Shown: one piece after another, positions 45,713-53,660 of the stretch
Layout: each line of letters starts with the position of its first letter
Position numbering within the stretch: the stretch's first letter is position 1
Assembly (NCBI GenBank): GCA_965216885.1
Contig: OZ244209.1
Span: forward strand, 5,084,001 to 5,148,000
Direction: 5' to 3'
From: CAYNJG01 sp965216885
GTDB taxonomy: Bacteria; Planctomycetota; Planctomycetia; Pirellulales; Pirellulaceae
Length of the DNA: 64,000 nt
Notes under the pieces: model-generated
Told to the model about the DNA's origin: nothing
The model's input: only the letters and a program-made list of their open reading frames with translations
The model's database searches: none
Program-made: the position numbers and the translations under genes

Positions 45713-46860
45713 TGGTTCCGTTTGATCTTCAATGTCGAACTCGCATCGTTTTTGGCGAGGGTACCGTCGCTCGACTTGGCGAGTTTGCGGGCGAAATTGG
45801 CGCACGGCGTGCGTTGGTCGTCAGTGATCCGGGCATCATCAAGGTTGGCCATACCCAACGAGGGATCGATGCCCTGACGGCCGCCGGGATCGAAACGCAG
45901 CTCTTTGAAGGCGTCCACGAAAATCCCACCACCGATGATGTGGCACGTGGCGTGGCAATGGCCCGCCGTTACGAACCGGAGATTATTGTCGGGCTCGGTG
46001 GTGGAAGCAGTATGGACTGCGCGAAGGGTATCAACTTCGTGTACTCCAACGGCGGCGAGATGAAGGATTACTGGGGCGTCGGCAAAGCGCTCAAGCCCAT
46101 GCTGCCCATGATCGCAGTGCCAACAACTTCGGGAACAGGAAGCGAGGCCCAGTCGTTTGCACTGATCTCCGATGCCGAATCCCATGTGAAGATGGCCTGC
46201 GGTGACAAGAAGGCTTCGTTTCGGGTGGCGATTCTTGATCCGGAACTGACCGTCACGCAACCGCCCATGGTCACGGCACTCACCGGCATCGACGCCGTCT
46301 CTCACGCTCTGGAAACTTACGTGACGAAGCGGCGGAACCCGGCGTCGAGTGCATTTTCCCGGGAAGCGTGGCGACTGCTGGCGGCGAACTTTGGGCGCGT
46401 CCTGGATCAACCGGATGACCTGACGGCACGCGGTGCCATGCAATTGGGAGCTTGCTTTGCCGGGCTGGCGATCGAAAACTCCATGCTCGGCGCGGCCCAC
46501 GCACTGGCTAACCCACTGACCGCTCACTACGACATTGTGCACGGGCAGGCGATTGGATTGATGCTACCTCATGTCATACGGTTCAATGCCGAAGTTCATG
46601 GCCCGTGGTACGACGAGCTGGTACGGGCTTCAGCGAACGAACCCGGCATGCCTTCGCTACGCACGCCGCTTGAGCTGGCAGACTTTGTTCGCAAGCTGGT
46701 CGCCCACGCAGGCCTCGCGACACGCCTTGAGGAAATGAACGTCGATGCAGCACTGCTTCCCACGCTCGCTGCGGACGCCGCCAAACAGTGGACGGGAACT
46801 TTCAACCCACGCGAAGTTGGCGAGGCCGAACTACTGTCGCTGTATCAGGACGCGATGTAG
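45712..46860 (+). CDS. Iron-containing alcohol dehydrogenase
   Basis: 382 residues of the group III Fe-alcohol dehydrogenase family. The nucleotide-binding GLGGGSSMDCAKGI is near 93-106 and PTTSGTGSEA near 138-147. The metal-binding His cluster falls in HALANPLTAHYDIVHGQAIG. It interconverts an aldehyde and an alcohol with NAD(P)H. As the last gene of the operon it would complete an acid to aldehyde to alcohol route, or the reverse (inference). Confidence 0.92.
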   Translation: MVPFDLQCRTRIVFGEGTVARLGEFAGEIGARRALVVSDPGIIKVGHTQRGIDALTAAGIETQLFEGVHENPTTDDVARGVAMARRYEPEIIVGLGGGSSMDCAKGINFVYSNGGEMKDYWGVGKALKPMLPMIAVPTTSGTGSEAQSFALISDAESHVKMACGDKKASFRVAILDPELTVTQPPMVTALTGIDAVSHALETYVTKRRNPASSAFSREAWRLLAANFGRVLDQPDDLTARGAMQLGACFAGLAIENSMLGAAHALANPLTAHYDIVHGQAIGLMLPHVIRFNAEVHGPWYDELVRASANEPGMPSLRTPLELADFVRKLVAHAGLATRLEEMNVDAALLPTLAADAAKQWTGTFNPREVGEAELLSLYQDAM

Positions 46861-46913
46861 CCCGAGCCAAAGCCGCAGTAGGACTTGCTGCCACGACAGG
46901 AAACGTGTGTCGT

Positions 46914-47492
46914 CTAAGTAATCGCGGCTTCGGCAACGAACTCCTTCTTCAACGACCGGATCGCCTTGTATTTCTGGTCGCTGACCCGCGCGGCCGGAAT
47001 ATTCAATCGAGCGGAGATTTCCTTCACGGAATCACCGTTCATCCACAGCGCCAGGATCTCGCGTTGCGTATCACTTAGTCTCGCAATCGCCAGCGTCAGG
47101 GCCTCCGGATCGCCAGGTACTTCCGCTTCCGATTCGGTCTCGCGTTCGGGCAGAATATCCAGCGAAACCGGCGCGCGGCGAGCGGACCGACGCCATCGTT
47201 GCGCGACACACCAGACACTACGCATCAGCTCGCGGCGTTCGGACGATTTCGGATTCTCGATCGCTTCCACCAGTTTTTGCTGCGGCATGCGCGACAACAA
47301 TTCGAGCATGGTGTCCTGCGTGCAATCCTCCCATTCGTTGATGGGGATTCCAGCCTGCCGCCAACTCGATGTGCAATATCGTTCGATCGACGAGATCGCC
47401 TCGGCACTGACGGGGACCGTCAGGCTGGCTGCAATCAGAGCGGCACACGTCGCTGTCTGCAGGATGGGGTTCTTGGAATTTCGCTTCAGCAT
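46914..47492 (-). CDS. Sigma-70-like factor with signal-like N-terminus
   Basis: 192 residues. Residues 36-105 match sigma region 2 (EWEDCTQDTMLELLSRM, SVWCVAQRWRRSARR). Residues 134-186 match region 4 with a helix-turn-helix (LSDTQREILALWMNGDSVKEISARLN). Unusually, residues 2-31 read like a signal peptide or membrane anchor: basic residues, a hydrophobic stretch about 10-28 and PVSAEA. The ATG at 47492 has GGAG nine bases upstream. An in-frame ATG at 47519 adds nine residues and retains the hydrophobic segment. It converges on the Fe-ADH gene. Confidence 0.8.
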   Translation of the reverse strand: MLKRNSKNPILQTATCAALIAASLTVPVSAEAISSIERYCTSSWRQAGIPINEWEDCTQDTMLELLSRMPQQKLVEAIENPKSSERRELMRSVWCVAQRWRRSARRAPVSLDILPERETESEAEVPGDPEALTLAIARLSDTQREILALWMNGDSVKEISARLNIPAARVSDQKYKAIRSLKKEFVAEAAIT

Positions 47493-48026
47493 GGAATTTA
47501 CTCCGGTATTCTCGGCCAAAATGGCAGTCTCCCAACATTGACGTCGAAAGTACGATTTCTCGTTGACTCGACTTTTTTCAGATCAAAACCGCGACGATGG
47601 CGTCCACCCAATAAGTGGTAATTCGGCTCACGGTCGCCAACATTGCCTTAACGAAGGGCACATGTGAGAAAGGAGGCAAACCGCGTACCGACGCGCCATG
47701 CTTGCCTGAGTCCTACAAAGGGAATCTGCGATCGGAGTATTGTGAGCGTATTCTCGCCCAGTGCTGCTAGAGCGGCTTGACCGCCAAAATTAGCATCGCT
47801 AGAATTTCGCCGAAACTCGAAGTGGGCAAGGGACTTGTGGCCAGAGCCCTGCTTCGAATGGGGGCTCGACGGGCGGTCTATGAGGTCTCAGGATGACGGT
47901 CATCCGGCTTTCGCCCGTTTGATTTCCCGGTGGTGATTCCACCAATCCGGAATCCGTGACCGTGCCGGGCGTAGCCTCACGCAACATGGAAACTGATTTC
48001 TCCGCAGCAGCACCGAAGAGCGATTG
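47493..48026. other. 534-base divergent intergenic region
   Basis: The largest non-coding stretch of the window, between the sigma-like gene and accB. A TTGACT near 47561 followed by an A/T-rich segment is a weak promoter candidate. I see no convincing RNA gene, coding frame or repeat. The accB promoter and any regulatory leader must lie here. Confidence 0.5.
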
Positions 48027-48509
48027 ATGAGTGACGAAGAAAATGATGTCTTCGATGTGGACCGCGTTCGAAGTCTTGTCGAATTGATGATCGAACATGG
48101 CCTGTCGGAACTCGATCTCCGACAACATGGCCAGACGATCAAGCTTCGACGAGGCGGTGAAGAGAACGTTGTCGTTGCCCCAGCGCCGATGGTTGCCCCG
48201 GCACCCGTTGCGGCTGCAGCGCCCGCGGCTCCGGCGGCCCCTGCCGATGCCGAAGATGAGTCAGATCTTGTCATCATCAAGAGCCCCATGGTGGGCACCT
48301 ACTACGGGCGTCCCAACCCCGAATCCGATTCGTTTGTGCAGGTCGGTCAGGACATTTCGGCGGACACCACCGTCTGCATCATTGAAGCCATGAAGGTGTT
48401 CAACGAGATAGCTGCGGAGGTCTCGGGCAAGGTTGTTGCCGTGCTCGTCGACAATGAAGAGCCCGTTGAGTTCGGCAAACCACTCTTTAAGGTTCGCCCT
48501 CACGGCTAA
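48027..48509 (+). CDS. accB: Biotin carboxyl carrier protein of acetyl-CoA carboxylase
   Basis: 160 residues. An acidic N-terminal helix region is followed by an Ala/Pro-rich linker (about 50-75) and the biotinyl domain with the biotinylated Lys123 in EAMKV. It carries carboxybiotin between AccC and AccAD in the first step of fatty-acid synthesis. ATG 48027 is preferred over a TTG at 48024. accC follows 73 bases downstream. Confidence 0.95.
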   Translation: MSDEENDVFDVDRVRSLVELMIEHGLSELDLRQHGQTIKLRRGGEENVVVAPAPMVAPAPVAAAAPAAPAAPADAEDESDLVIIKSPMVGTYYGRPNPESDSFVQVGQDISADTTVCIIEAMKVFNEIAAEVSGKVVAVLVDNEEPVEFGKPLFKVRPHG

Positions 48510-48582
48510 GTGCCCATTCGGGAATACCAACCGGCTCAGCAGGGCCGGGGTCTACGTTAGCACAACTTCAACCGGCCGCGTG

Positions 48583-49929
48583 ATGTACAACAGAATCCTA
48601 ATTGCCAACCGCGGAGAAATCGCACTCAGGGTCATTCGGGCCTGTCGTGATCTCGGCATCGAATCGGTAGTCATCTTCAGCGAAGCTGATCGGGGTAGCG
48701 CGTACCTGGATCTCGCTGACGAAGCGATCTGTGTTGGTTCGGCGCGATCCAACGAGTCCTATCTCAAGATCGATCGCGTCATCAGCGCGGCCGAAGTGGG
48801 TAATGTGGAAGCGATCCACCCCGGTTACGGCTTCATGGCGGAAAACGCTCATTTCAATGACGTCTGTCGAAGCTGCAACATCGACTTTATTGGCCCGTCC
48901 CCCGAAGCGATGGAAATGCTCGGTGACAAGAACCTCGCGCGGGATCTGGCCAAAAAGGCCAACGTGCCAGTTGTGCCCGGCAGCGATGGCCTGATCACAG
49001 AAGAAGCCGAAGCCGTGAAGGTTGCCCACGAGATCGGTTTTCCGGTACTCATCAAGGCTTCCGCCGGAGGTGGTGGCAAGGGCATGCGTGTCGCCGCCAA
49101 TGACCTGTCGCTCGCATCCGCTTTGCAGCAGGCGAGAAACGAAGCAGAAGCGGCCTTCGGAAACGCCGATTGTTTCATCGAGAAATACGTGGAACGGCCG
49201 CGGCACGTGGAAGTTCAGGTACTCGCGGACAAGCACGGTAACGCCGTACACCTCTGGGAACGCGACTGCTCGACGCAGCGTCGGCATCAGAAACTGATTG
49301 AAGAGAGCCCCGCTCCCAACCTGCCCGAAGAAACTCGAAACGCCATGTGTGAGGCGGCCGTTCGTTTGGTAAAGACGGCGAACTACACGAATGCCGGCAC
49401 GGTCGAATTCATCGTCGACCAGGATAACAACTTCTACTTCATCGAGGTCAACGCAAGGATTCAGGTCGAACACCCGGTGACCGAGATGGTGACGGGAATC
49501 GATCTGATTCAGGCTCAGATTCGCGTCGCCGCCGGCGAGAAACTTTGGTTCAGCCAGGATGACATTCCGCAGAACGGCGTTTCGATGGAATGTCGTATCA
49601 ACGCCGAGAACCCGGCGCGAAACTTCCAGCCGAGTGCCGGCCTTATTGAAGAAATGTACATCCCGGGTGGACCGGGTGTACGTTTTGATTCACATGCCCA
49701 TGCTGGGTATCGTGTCCCGCCGTACTACGACTCGATGATCGCAAAACTGATTGTGCATCGACCTACGCGTGCCGAGGCAATTGCCTGCATGGCACGTGCG
49801 CTGGCCGAGCTGCGAATCAGCGGGATTTCGACGACCATTCCGTTCCACCAGCAACTCCTGTCGGATTCGACATTTGTGGATGGGGAGATGGATACAACGT
49901 ACGTTGAACGAAACCTCCTGCCTGAGTGA
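48583..49929 (+). CDS. accC: Biotin carboxylase subunit of acetyl-CoA carboxylase
   Basis: 448 residues, the normal AccC length. It starts MYNRILIANRGEIALR and has the ATP-grasp Gly-rich loop ASAGGGGKGMR and FIEVNARIQVEHPVTE. It carboxylates biotin on AccB. The ATG at 48583 is chosen because the family begins there; upstream in-frame sequence looks non-coding. The stop codon falls inside a 28-base tandem repeat. Confidence 0.95.
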   Translation: MYNRILIANRGEIALRVIRACRDLGIESVVIFSEADRGSAYLDLADEAICVGSARSNESYLKIDRVISAAEVGNVEAIHPGYGFMAENAHFNDVCRSCNIDFIGPSPEAMEMLGDKNLARDLAKKANVPVVPGSDGLITEEAEAVKVAHEIGFPVLIKASAGGGGKGMRVAANDLSLASALQQARNEAEAAFGNADCFIEKYVERPRHVEVQVLADKHGNAVHLWERDCSTQRRHQKLIEESPAPNLPEETRNAMCEAAVRLVKTANYTNAGTVEFIVDQDNNFYFIEVNARIQVEHPVTEMVTGIDLIQAQIRVAAGEKLWFSQDDIPQNGVSMECRINAENPARNFQPSAGLIEEMYIPGGPGVRFDSHAHAGYRVPPYYDSMIAKLIVHRPTRAEAIACMARALAELRISGISTTIPFHQQLLSDSTFVDGEMDTTYVERNLLPE

Positions 49930-49981
49930 TACAGCCTGACTGATCCTGCCTGAGTGATCCAGCCTGACTGGCTGACAGGCC
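49917..49981. repeat. 28-base tandem duplication at accC end
   Basis: Units 49917-49944 and 49945-49972 share 25 of 28 positions (both begin CCTGCCTGAGTGAT). A related tail CTGACAGGCC follows. The accC stop TGA (49927-49929) is within the first unit. It shows the same CCTGCCTG/CAGGCTGG vocabulary as the gatC-gatA palindrome. Confidence 0.75.
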
Positions 49982-50066
49982 TTGGGGGCGAGACACGCGG
50001 TATTTTCCCTCGGATCTGACGCAGTTTTGGCCTCTGATGCCAGTCCTTTAAGGTTCAAAAGCGACT

Positions 50067-50075
50067 TGGTACAAT
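50067..50075 (+). promoter_or_regulatory. Extended -10 element upstream of pfp
   Basis: TTGGTACAAT contains TACAAT (50070-50075) preceded by TGG. The -35 region (near 50046-50052, CTTTAAG) is weak. It lies about 110 bases before the pfp start. Confidence 0.3.
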
Positions 50076-50186
50076 CCCGACTCTTCTGAGGTCGTGACGG
50101 GCGGGAACCGTTGCCTTCGCACTGGACCATCACATCTAACAAGCGTTCGCCAAACGATTTGCGACACGCACTACGACAAGAATAAA

Positions 50187-51479
50187 ATGGCCAAATCACC
50201 AGAAACCAACATTCGCCGCGCTGCCATCCTTTTCGCCGGCGGACCAGCTCCCTCGGCGAACGCCGTGATCTCCACAGCGGCGGCTTCGTTCCTTCGAAAT
50301 GGTATTCAGGTCGTCGGAATCAACCGTGGTTACTCCAACCTGATTGATTTTGATCCGGCATCGCCACTGGAAGCCGGCAAGGACTACCAGGTTATCGACC
50401 ATGGCGTCCTCAAGCGAACGCGGAACACCCAGGGCATCATGATCGGAACGGCCCGAGCGAACCCGGGCAAAATGATCACCAATCAAGCCGACTTCGACGA
50501 TGAAGAAAAGTGTGCTCCGCTGAAACGCGTCTACGAGGCGTTGTGCTCGATGGAAGTCGACGCACTCGTGTCGATCGGCGGCGACGACACGCTCAAGACG
50601 GCCAACAAGTTCAAGATGTATCAGGACCGCCTGCCGGCGGACGCCCGCCGAATTCCCGTCGTACATCTCCCCAAAACGATCGACAACGATTACATGGGGA
50701 TCGACTTTACGTTCGGCTACTTCACGGCCACCAACTTCCTTGCCAGCGAACTTCGCAATTTGATCTTCGACGCGGAGGCCAGCGGCGCCTACTTCATGTG
50801 CGAACTGATGGGCCGCAGTGCTGGCTGGTTGGCGTATGGTGCCGCTATCGCCGGCGAAGCGAGCCTTGTGATTTCCGTCGAAGACATCTATGGAGACTTC
50901 GAGGCGGAGGAAGATTACACCGATCCAACGACCGGCGAAACACAGAAGCGTCGCATCATGGATGTCGATCGTCTCATTGGCTACATCGTCAAGGCGATGC
51001 TGGTTCGCGAGCGTGAAGGCAAGGACTTTGGCGTGATCGTCATTGCCGAGGGCCTGGCAGAACTATTGCCGGCGAAACACCTGGAAGGTATTCCACGTGA
51101 CGACCACGGCCACATCTCCATCACGGACATCAGTCTTGGACGTATGTTCTCGACTCTGGTTGCGGAAGCGTATCAGAAACAGACCGGCACCAAGCGTAAA
51201 GTCACCGGACTTCAACTTGGCTACGAGTCACGATGTGCACAGCCACAGGCATTTGACGTGATGCTGGGAGCCCAGTTGGGTGTTGGTGCCTATCGGGCCC
51301 TGGTCGAAGAAGGTCTAAACGGAGTGATGGTGTCCGTCTCGGGTCAGCTCGATTTGCACTACGTTGATTTCGAGAAGCTGGTCAACCAGGAAACGCTCGT
51401 CACGGTCGTGCGTTACATCGAACCTGGCTGTGACTTCCATCGACTCGCACGATTCATGGAAACGTACGTAAACGAATAG
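50187..51479 (+). CDS. pfp: Pyrophosphate-dependent-type phosphofructokinase
   Basis: 430 residues of the phosphofructokinase family. GGDDT at 131-135 carries Asp where ATP-dependent enzymes have Gly, and PKTIDND near 166-172 is present; both are features of PPi-dependent enzymes. It interconverts fructose 6-phosphate and fructose 1,6-bisphosphate, reversibly if PPi is used. ATG 50187 is chosen since the upstream in-frame ATG (50094) adds non-homologous-looking residues. The efpL gene follows eight bases after the stop. Confidence 0.88.
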   Translation: MAKSPETNIRRAAILFAGGPAPSANAVISTAAASFLRNGIQVVGINRGYSNLIDFDPASPLEAGKDYQVIDHGVLKRTRNTQGIMIGTARANPGKMITNQADFDDEEKCAPLKRVYEALCSMEVDALVSIGGDDTLKTANKFKMYQDRLPADARRIPVVHLPKTIDNDYMGIDFTFGYFTATNFLASELRNLIFDAEASGAYFMCELMGRSAGWLAYGAAIAGEASLVISVEDIYGDFEAEEDYTDPTTGETQKRRIMDVDRLIGYIVKAMLVREREGKDFGVIVIAEGLAELLPAKHLEGIPRDDHGHISITDISLGRMFSTLVAEAYQKQTGTKRKVTGLQLGYESRCAQPQAFDVMLGAQLGVGAYRALVEEGLNGVMVSVSGQLDLHYVDFEKLVNQETLVTVVRYIEPGCDFHRLARFMETYVNE

Positions 51480-51487
51480 GTAGATTG

Positions 51488-52048
51488 ATGCTTGCCAAGG
51501 AAATCAAGAACGGAGCGGTGGTCAACTACAACGGTGCCCCGATCCTGATTCAGGGAATCAGCGTACAGTCACCGTCGGCGCGGGGGGCTGCGACCTTGTA
51601 CAAATTCAAGGGCCGCAACCTCGTCACCAAACAGAAGGTCGACATCACCCTGAAGGGGCCTGAATCGCTTGACGAGGCAGACTTCTCGCGACGTACTGCG
51701 AAATTGATGTATGCCGATCAGACGGACATGCATCTCATGGATCAGGAAGACTACACTCAATACTCCCTGCCGTTGGCTGACATCGAAGAAGAGCGGAAGT
51801 ACATTACCGAAGAACTGGAAATCCTGGCGCTCATCTACAACGACGAATGCGTGGGCGTTCAGGTTCCGCAAACGGTGGAGCTCCTGGTTACCCAATGCGA
51901 TCCGGGCGTCAAAGGCGACTCCGCGACGAAACGCACCAAACCTGCAACGCTGGAGACTGGCCTGGTGGTACAGGTTCCGGAATATCTCTCGCAGGGAGAG
52001 CGAATCAAAGTGGACTCGCGAACGGGCGACTACCTGTCACGTGCGTAG
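51488..52048 (+). CDS. efpL: EF-P-like translation factor EfpL (YeiP type)
   Basis: 186 residues of the EF-P family. The tip loop is QSPSARGAATLYKF, nearly the same as the YeiP/EfpL loop with its Arg (here Arg32), and differs from the Lys-tipped EF-P loop that needs modification. KPATLETGLVVQVPEYLSQG is the conserved C-terminal motif. EfpL helps ribosomes through stalling motifs including polyproline. No second EF-P gene is in the window. Close spacing after pfp suggests cotranscription. Confidence 0.9.
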   Translation: MLAKEIKNGAVVNYNGAPILIQGISVQSPSARGAATLYKFKGRNLVTKQKVDITLKGPESLDEADFSRRTAKLMYADQTDMHLMDQEDYTQYSLPLADIEEERKYITEELEILALIYNDECVGVQVPQTVELLVTQCDPGVKGDSATKRTKPATLETGLVVQVPEYLSQGERIKVDSRTGDYLSRA

Positions 52049-52190
52049 CGGCAAGTCGGGCGATTCCACCAGATGGGTGCGACTAGCCCTGCTTCTATTC
52101 TCGCCCGGCGCTCCAGACGGCCCGGGCGTCATGGTGACTCGCTCAAAGCCGCGAGCCACATCGTTCCGATCGGACGAACAGGCACTTCGT

Positions 52191-52673
52191 TCAGTTTGGC
52201 AGCAGCTTCAGCTCCGGCAATCGCGTAACGTCCTGCCGCACGCGTTCAACGGCATCTACAAGCTCTTCGATCACGAATCCACAGTAGACCTGATTCTGAC
52301 GGGATACGATCAGCAGCAACTCACGTGAGCGTCCCAGGTGCCTCACCACGCCTTCTGGTACACCCTCCAGTTGCTTGACGCCTGCAGCCGAGAGCTTAAT
52401 CAACGCCTTGAGGAAGTCCGCCTCCACACCCACTCGGCCAACGGCATGCCACGCGGCTTCCCATTGCTCGTGTGACTCCCAGTAGAAGCCCGCATTGAAG
52501 AGATCAATTCCGAACAGAAAAGCCTCGCACGACCTCCACTGAGCCGGGCTAAACTGATCAACGTGCGGCTCCGGTCGGCCAAAGCTGTGGCCTTCCGGTT
52601 CGCGAACTGGATGAGGGCGTTTTCCCGGCACGTACGTGTATGCCGGAAATGGAACGTCCGTATAACGATGCAT
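52191..52673 (-). CDS. DUF309 family protein
   Basis: 160 residues. The DUF309 signature FNAGFYWESHEQWEAAWH lies near 60-77, within an all-helical protein; the family function is unknown. I chose the ATG at 52673, which has GAGGGAG at good spacing; a GTG at 52679 is the alternative. It is the last gene of a minus-strand run with the SelW-like gene (about 80 bases upstream) and the H1-like gene. Confidence 0.85.
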   Translation of the reverse strand: MHRYTDVPFPAYTYVPGKRPHPVREPEGHSFGRPEPHVDQFSPAQWRSCEAFLFGIDLFNAGFYWESHEQWEAAWHAVGRVGVEADFLKALIKLSAAGVKQLEGVPEGVVRHLGRSRELLLIVSRQNQVYCGFVIEELVDAVERVRQDVTRLPELKLLPN

Positions 52674-52755
52674 GGTCACTCCCTCGCGTGTTGCTCACGA
52701 TTGGAGACAATGCGGAGTGCCTTTGGTCAGCACCCTGGAGTATCGAGGATGGCTC

Positions 52756-52989
52756 TTACGCCATTCCTACAACTTGAGCGGTGATTTCCGACTCGTCGGG
52801 GAACTGCCCCGTCTCCAGCTTGGAATAGATGAGCTCATCATTGACCGTGAGTTCAAAGCACCCACCACCGGACGGCTCGAGTTCGAAACCTGAGATTTTT
52901 TGCTTCAGCGTCGACAGAATCTGGCTCGCCAAACTGACGGCCTTGGGTTCATAGTTTCACTGAGAGCAGTATTTGAGGTGAATTTTCAT
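52756..52989 (-). CDS. SelW/Rdx-family selenoprotein with in-frame TGA
   Basis: 77 residues when the TGA at codon 11 (52957-52959) is read as selenocysteine. The N-terminus is MKIHLKYCSQ-U-NYEPKA, placing Cys8 and Sec11 in the CxxU redox motif of SelW/Rdx (PF10262) proteins. After the TGA the frame stays open for 66 codons and retains the family pattern FELEPSGGGCFELTV, LIYSKLETGQFP, ending at TAA (52756-52758). AAGGA lies eight bases before the ATG. A 4-bp stem with a GG-starting loop directly follows the TGA. SelW proteins are thioredoxin-fold redox proteins. The gene lies 20 bases after the H1-like stop. The alternative, a nonsense mutation, is less likely given the perfect position of the TGA. 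Confidence 0.87.
52929..52946 (-). promoter_or_regulatory. Candidate bacterial SECIS hairpin after UGA
   Basis: On the minus strand CCAA (52943-52946) and TTGG (52929-52932) form a short stem enclosing GGCCGTCAGT. The stem begins 10 bases after the TGA and the loop starts with GG. Bacterial SECIS elements lie just downstream of UGA and need a G in the first loop positions. The stem is short, so support is moderate. Confidence 0.5.
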
Positions 52990-53009
52990 CTGCGGTTCCT
53001 TGTCGTTGA

Positions 53010-53483
53010 TCAAAACAGTGAGAGTTGTTCAGTTACTTTTTTTTTTGACGCTTTGCTGCGGGACTTTCCGGCGGCCTTCTTTGCTGGTTTCTTTCCGGCA
53101 GATTTGGCCACTTTCGACTTGCTCGCCTTCTTCTTGGTGGAGGCTACCGCCTTCTTCGCGGCAGGGGCCTTCTTGGCCTTTTTGGCGGGTGCTTTTGCAG
53201 CCGGCTTCTTCGCGGATGCTTTCTTCGTGGGTGCTTTCTTCGTGGGTGCTTTCTTGGCGGCCTTTTTCTTCGTCGACGGAGTCGCCTTTACTTTCGAGGT
53301 ACTCTTCCCGGCAGCCTTCTTTTTCGTGGATTTGGCGGGCTTCTTCCCGTTGGACTTGGCCGCCTTCTTCTTGGACGACTTTTTGGGCGACTTCTTACTA
53401 CCGTCACTCGACTTTCCCGTACCGAATGCAGCGGCCCAACCATCCGCATACTTGTCGTTCGAACCAACTCGAAGGATTGACAT
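53010..53483 (-). CDS. Histone H1-like Lys/Ala-rich protein
   Basis: 157 residues. The first 21 (MSILRVGSNDKYADGWAAAFG) form a compact conserved-looking head. The remainder is a low-complexity Lys/Ala/Ser/Pro tail with KKAPTKKAP-, KKPAAKAPAKK-type repeats, like the C-terminal domain of histone H1 and bacterial H1-like proteins. The short C-terminal VTEQLSLF ends the tail. It probably binds DNA nonspecifically in the nucleoid (inference). It heads the run with the SelW-like and DUF309 genes. Confidence 0.85.
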   Translation of the reverse strand: MSILRVGSNDKYADGWAAAFGTGKSSDGSKKSPKKSSKKKAAKSNGKKPAKSTKKKAAGKSTSKVKATPSTKKKAAKKAPTKKAPTKKASAKKPAAKAPAKKAKKAPAAKKAVASTKKKASKSKVAKSAGKKPAKKAAGKSRSKASKKKVTEQLSLF

Positions 53484-53660
53484 GTTTGCTCTCGTACTTC
53501 AATAAACTGCTAGACTACGGCCGACTCGAAAGCGACCGCTTTGATCTCGTTCAAGCTACTTTAACCTCCATCCCTCGACAAGTCGTCACGCCCCAGCTTC
53601 AACAATCCGCCCTGCCCTTCTACCCCGCCAATCCACCTCACTCGCACGGCTCGCCAATCC

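Noticed and set aside
47799..48128. Minus-strand frame in the gap before accB
   Set aside because: It overlaps accB and shows no family features; probably random.
52957..52959. TGA in the SelW-like gene as a simple nonsense mutation
   Set aside because: The TGA falls exactly at the CxxU position and the downstream sequence keeps the family pattern, so selenocysteine is more likely. I keep the mutation as the alternative to test.
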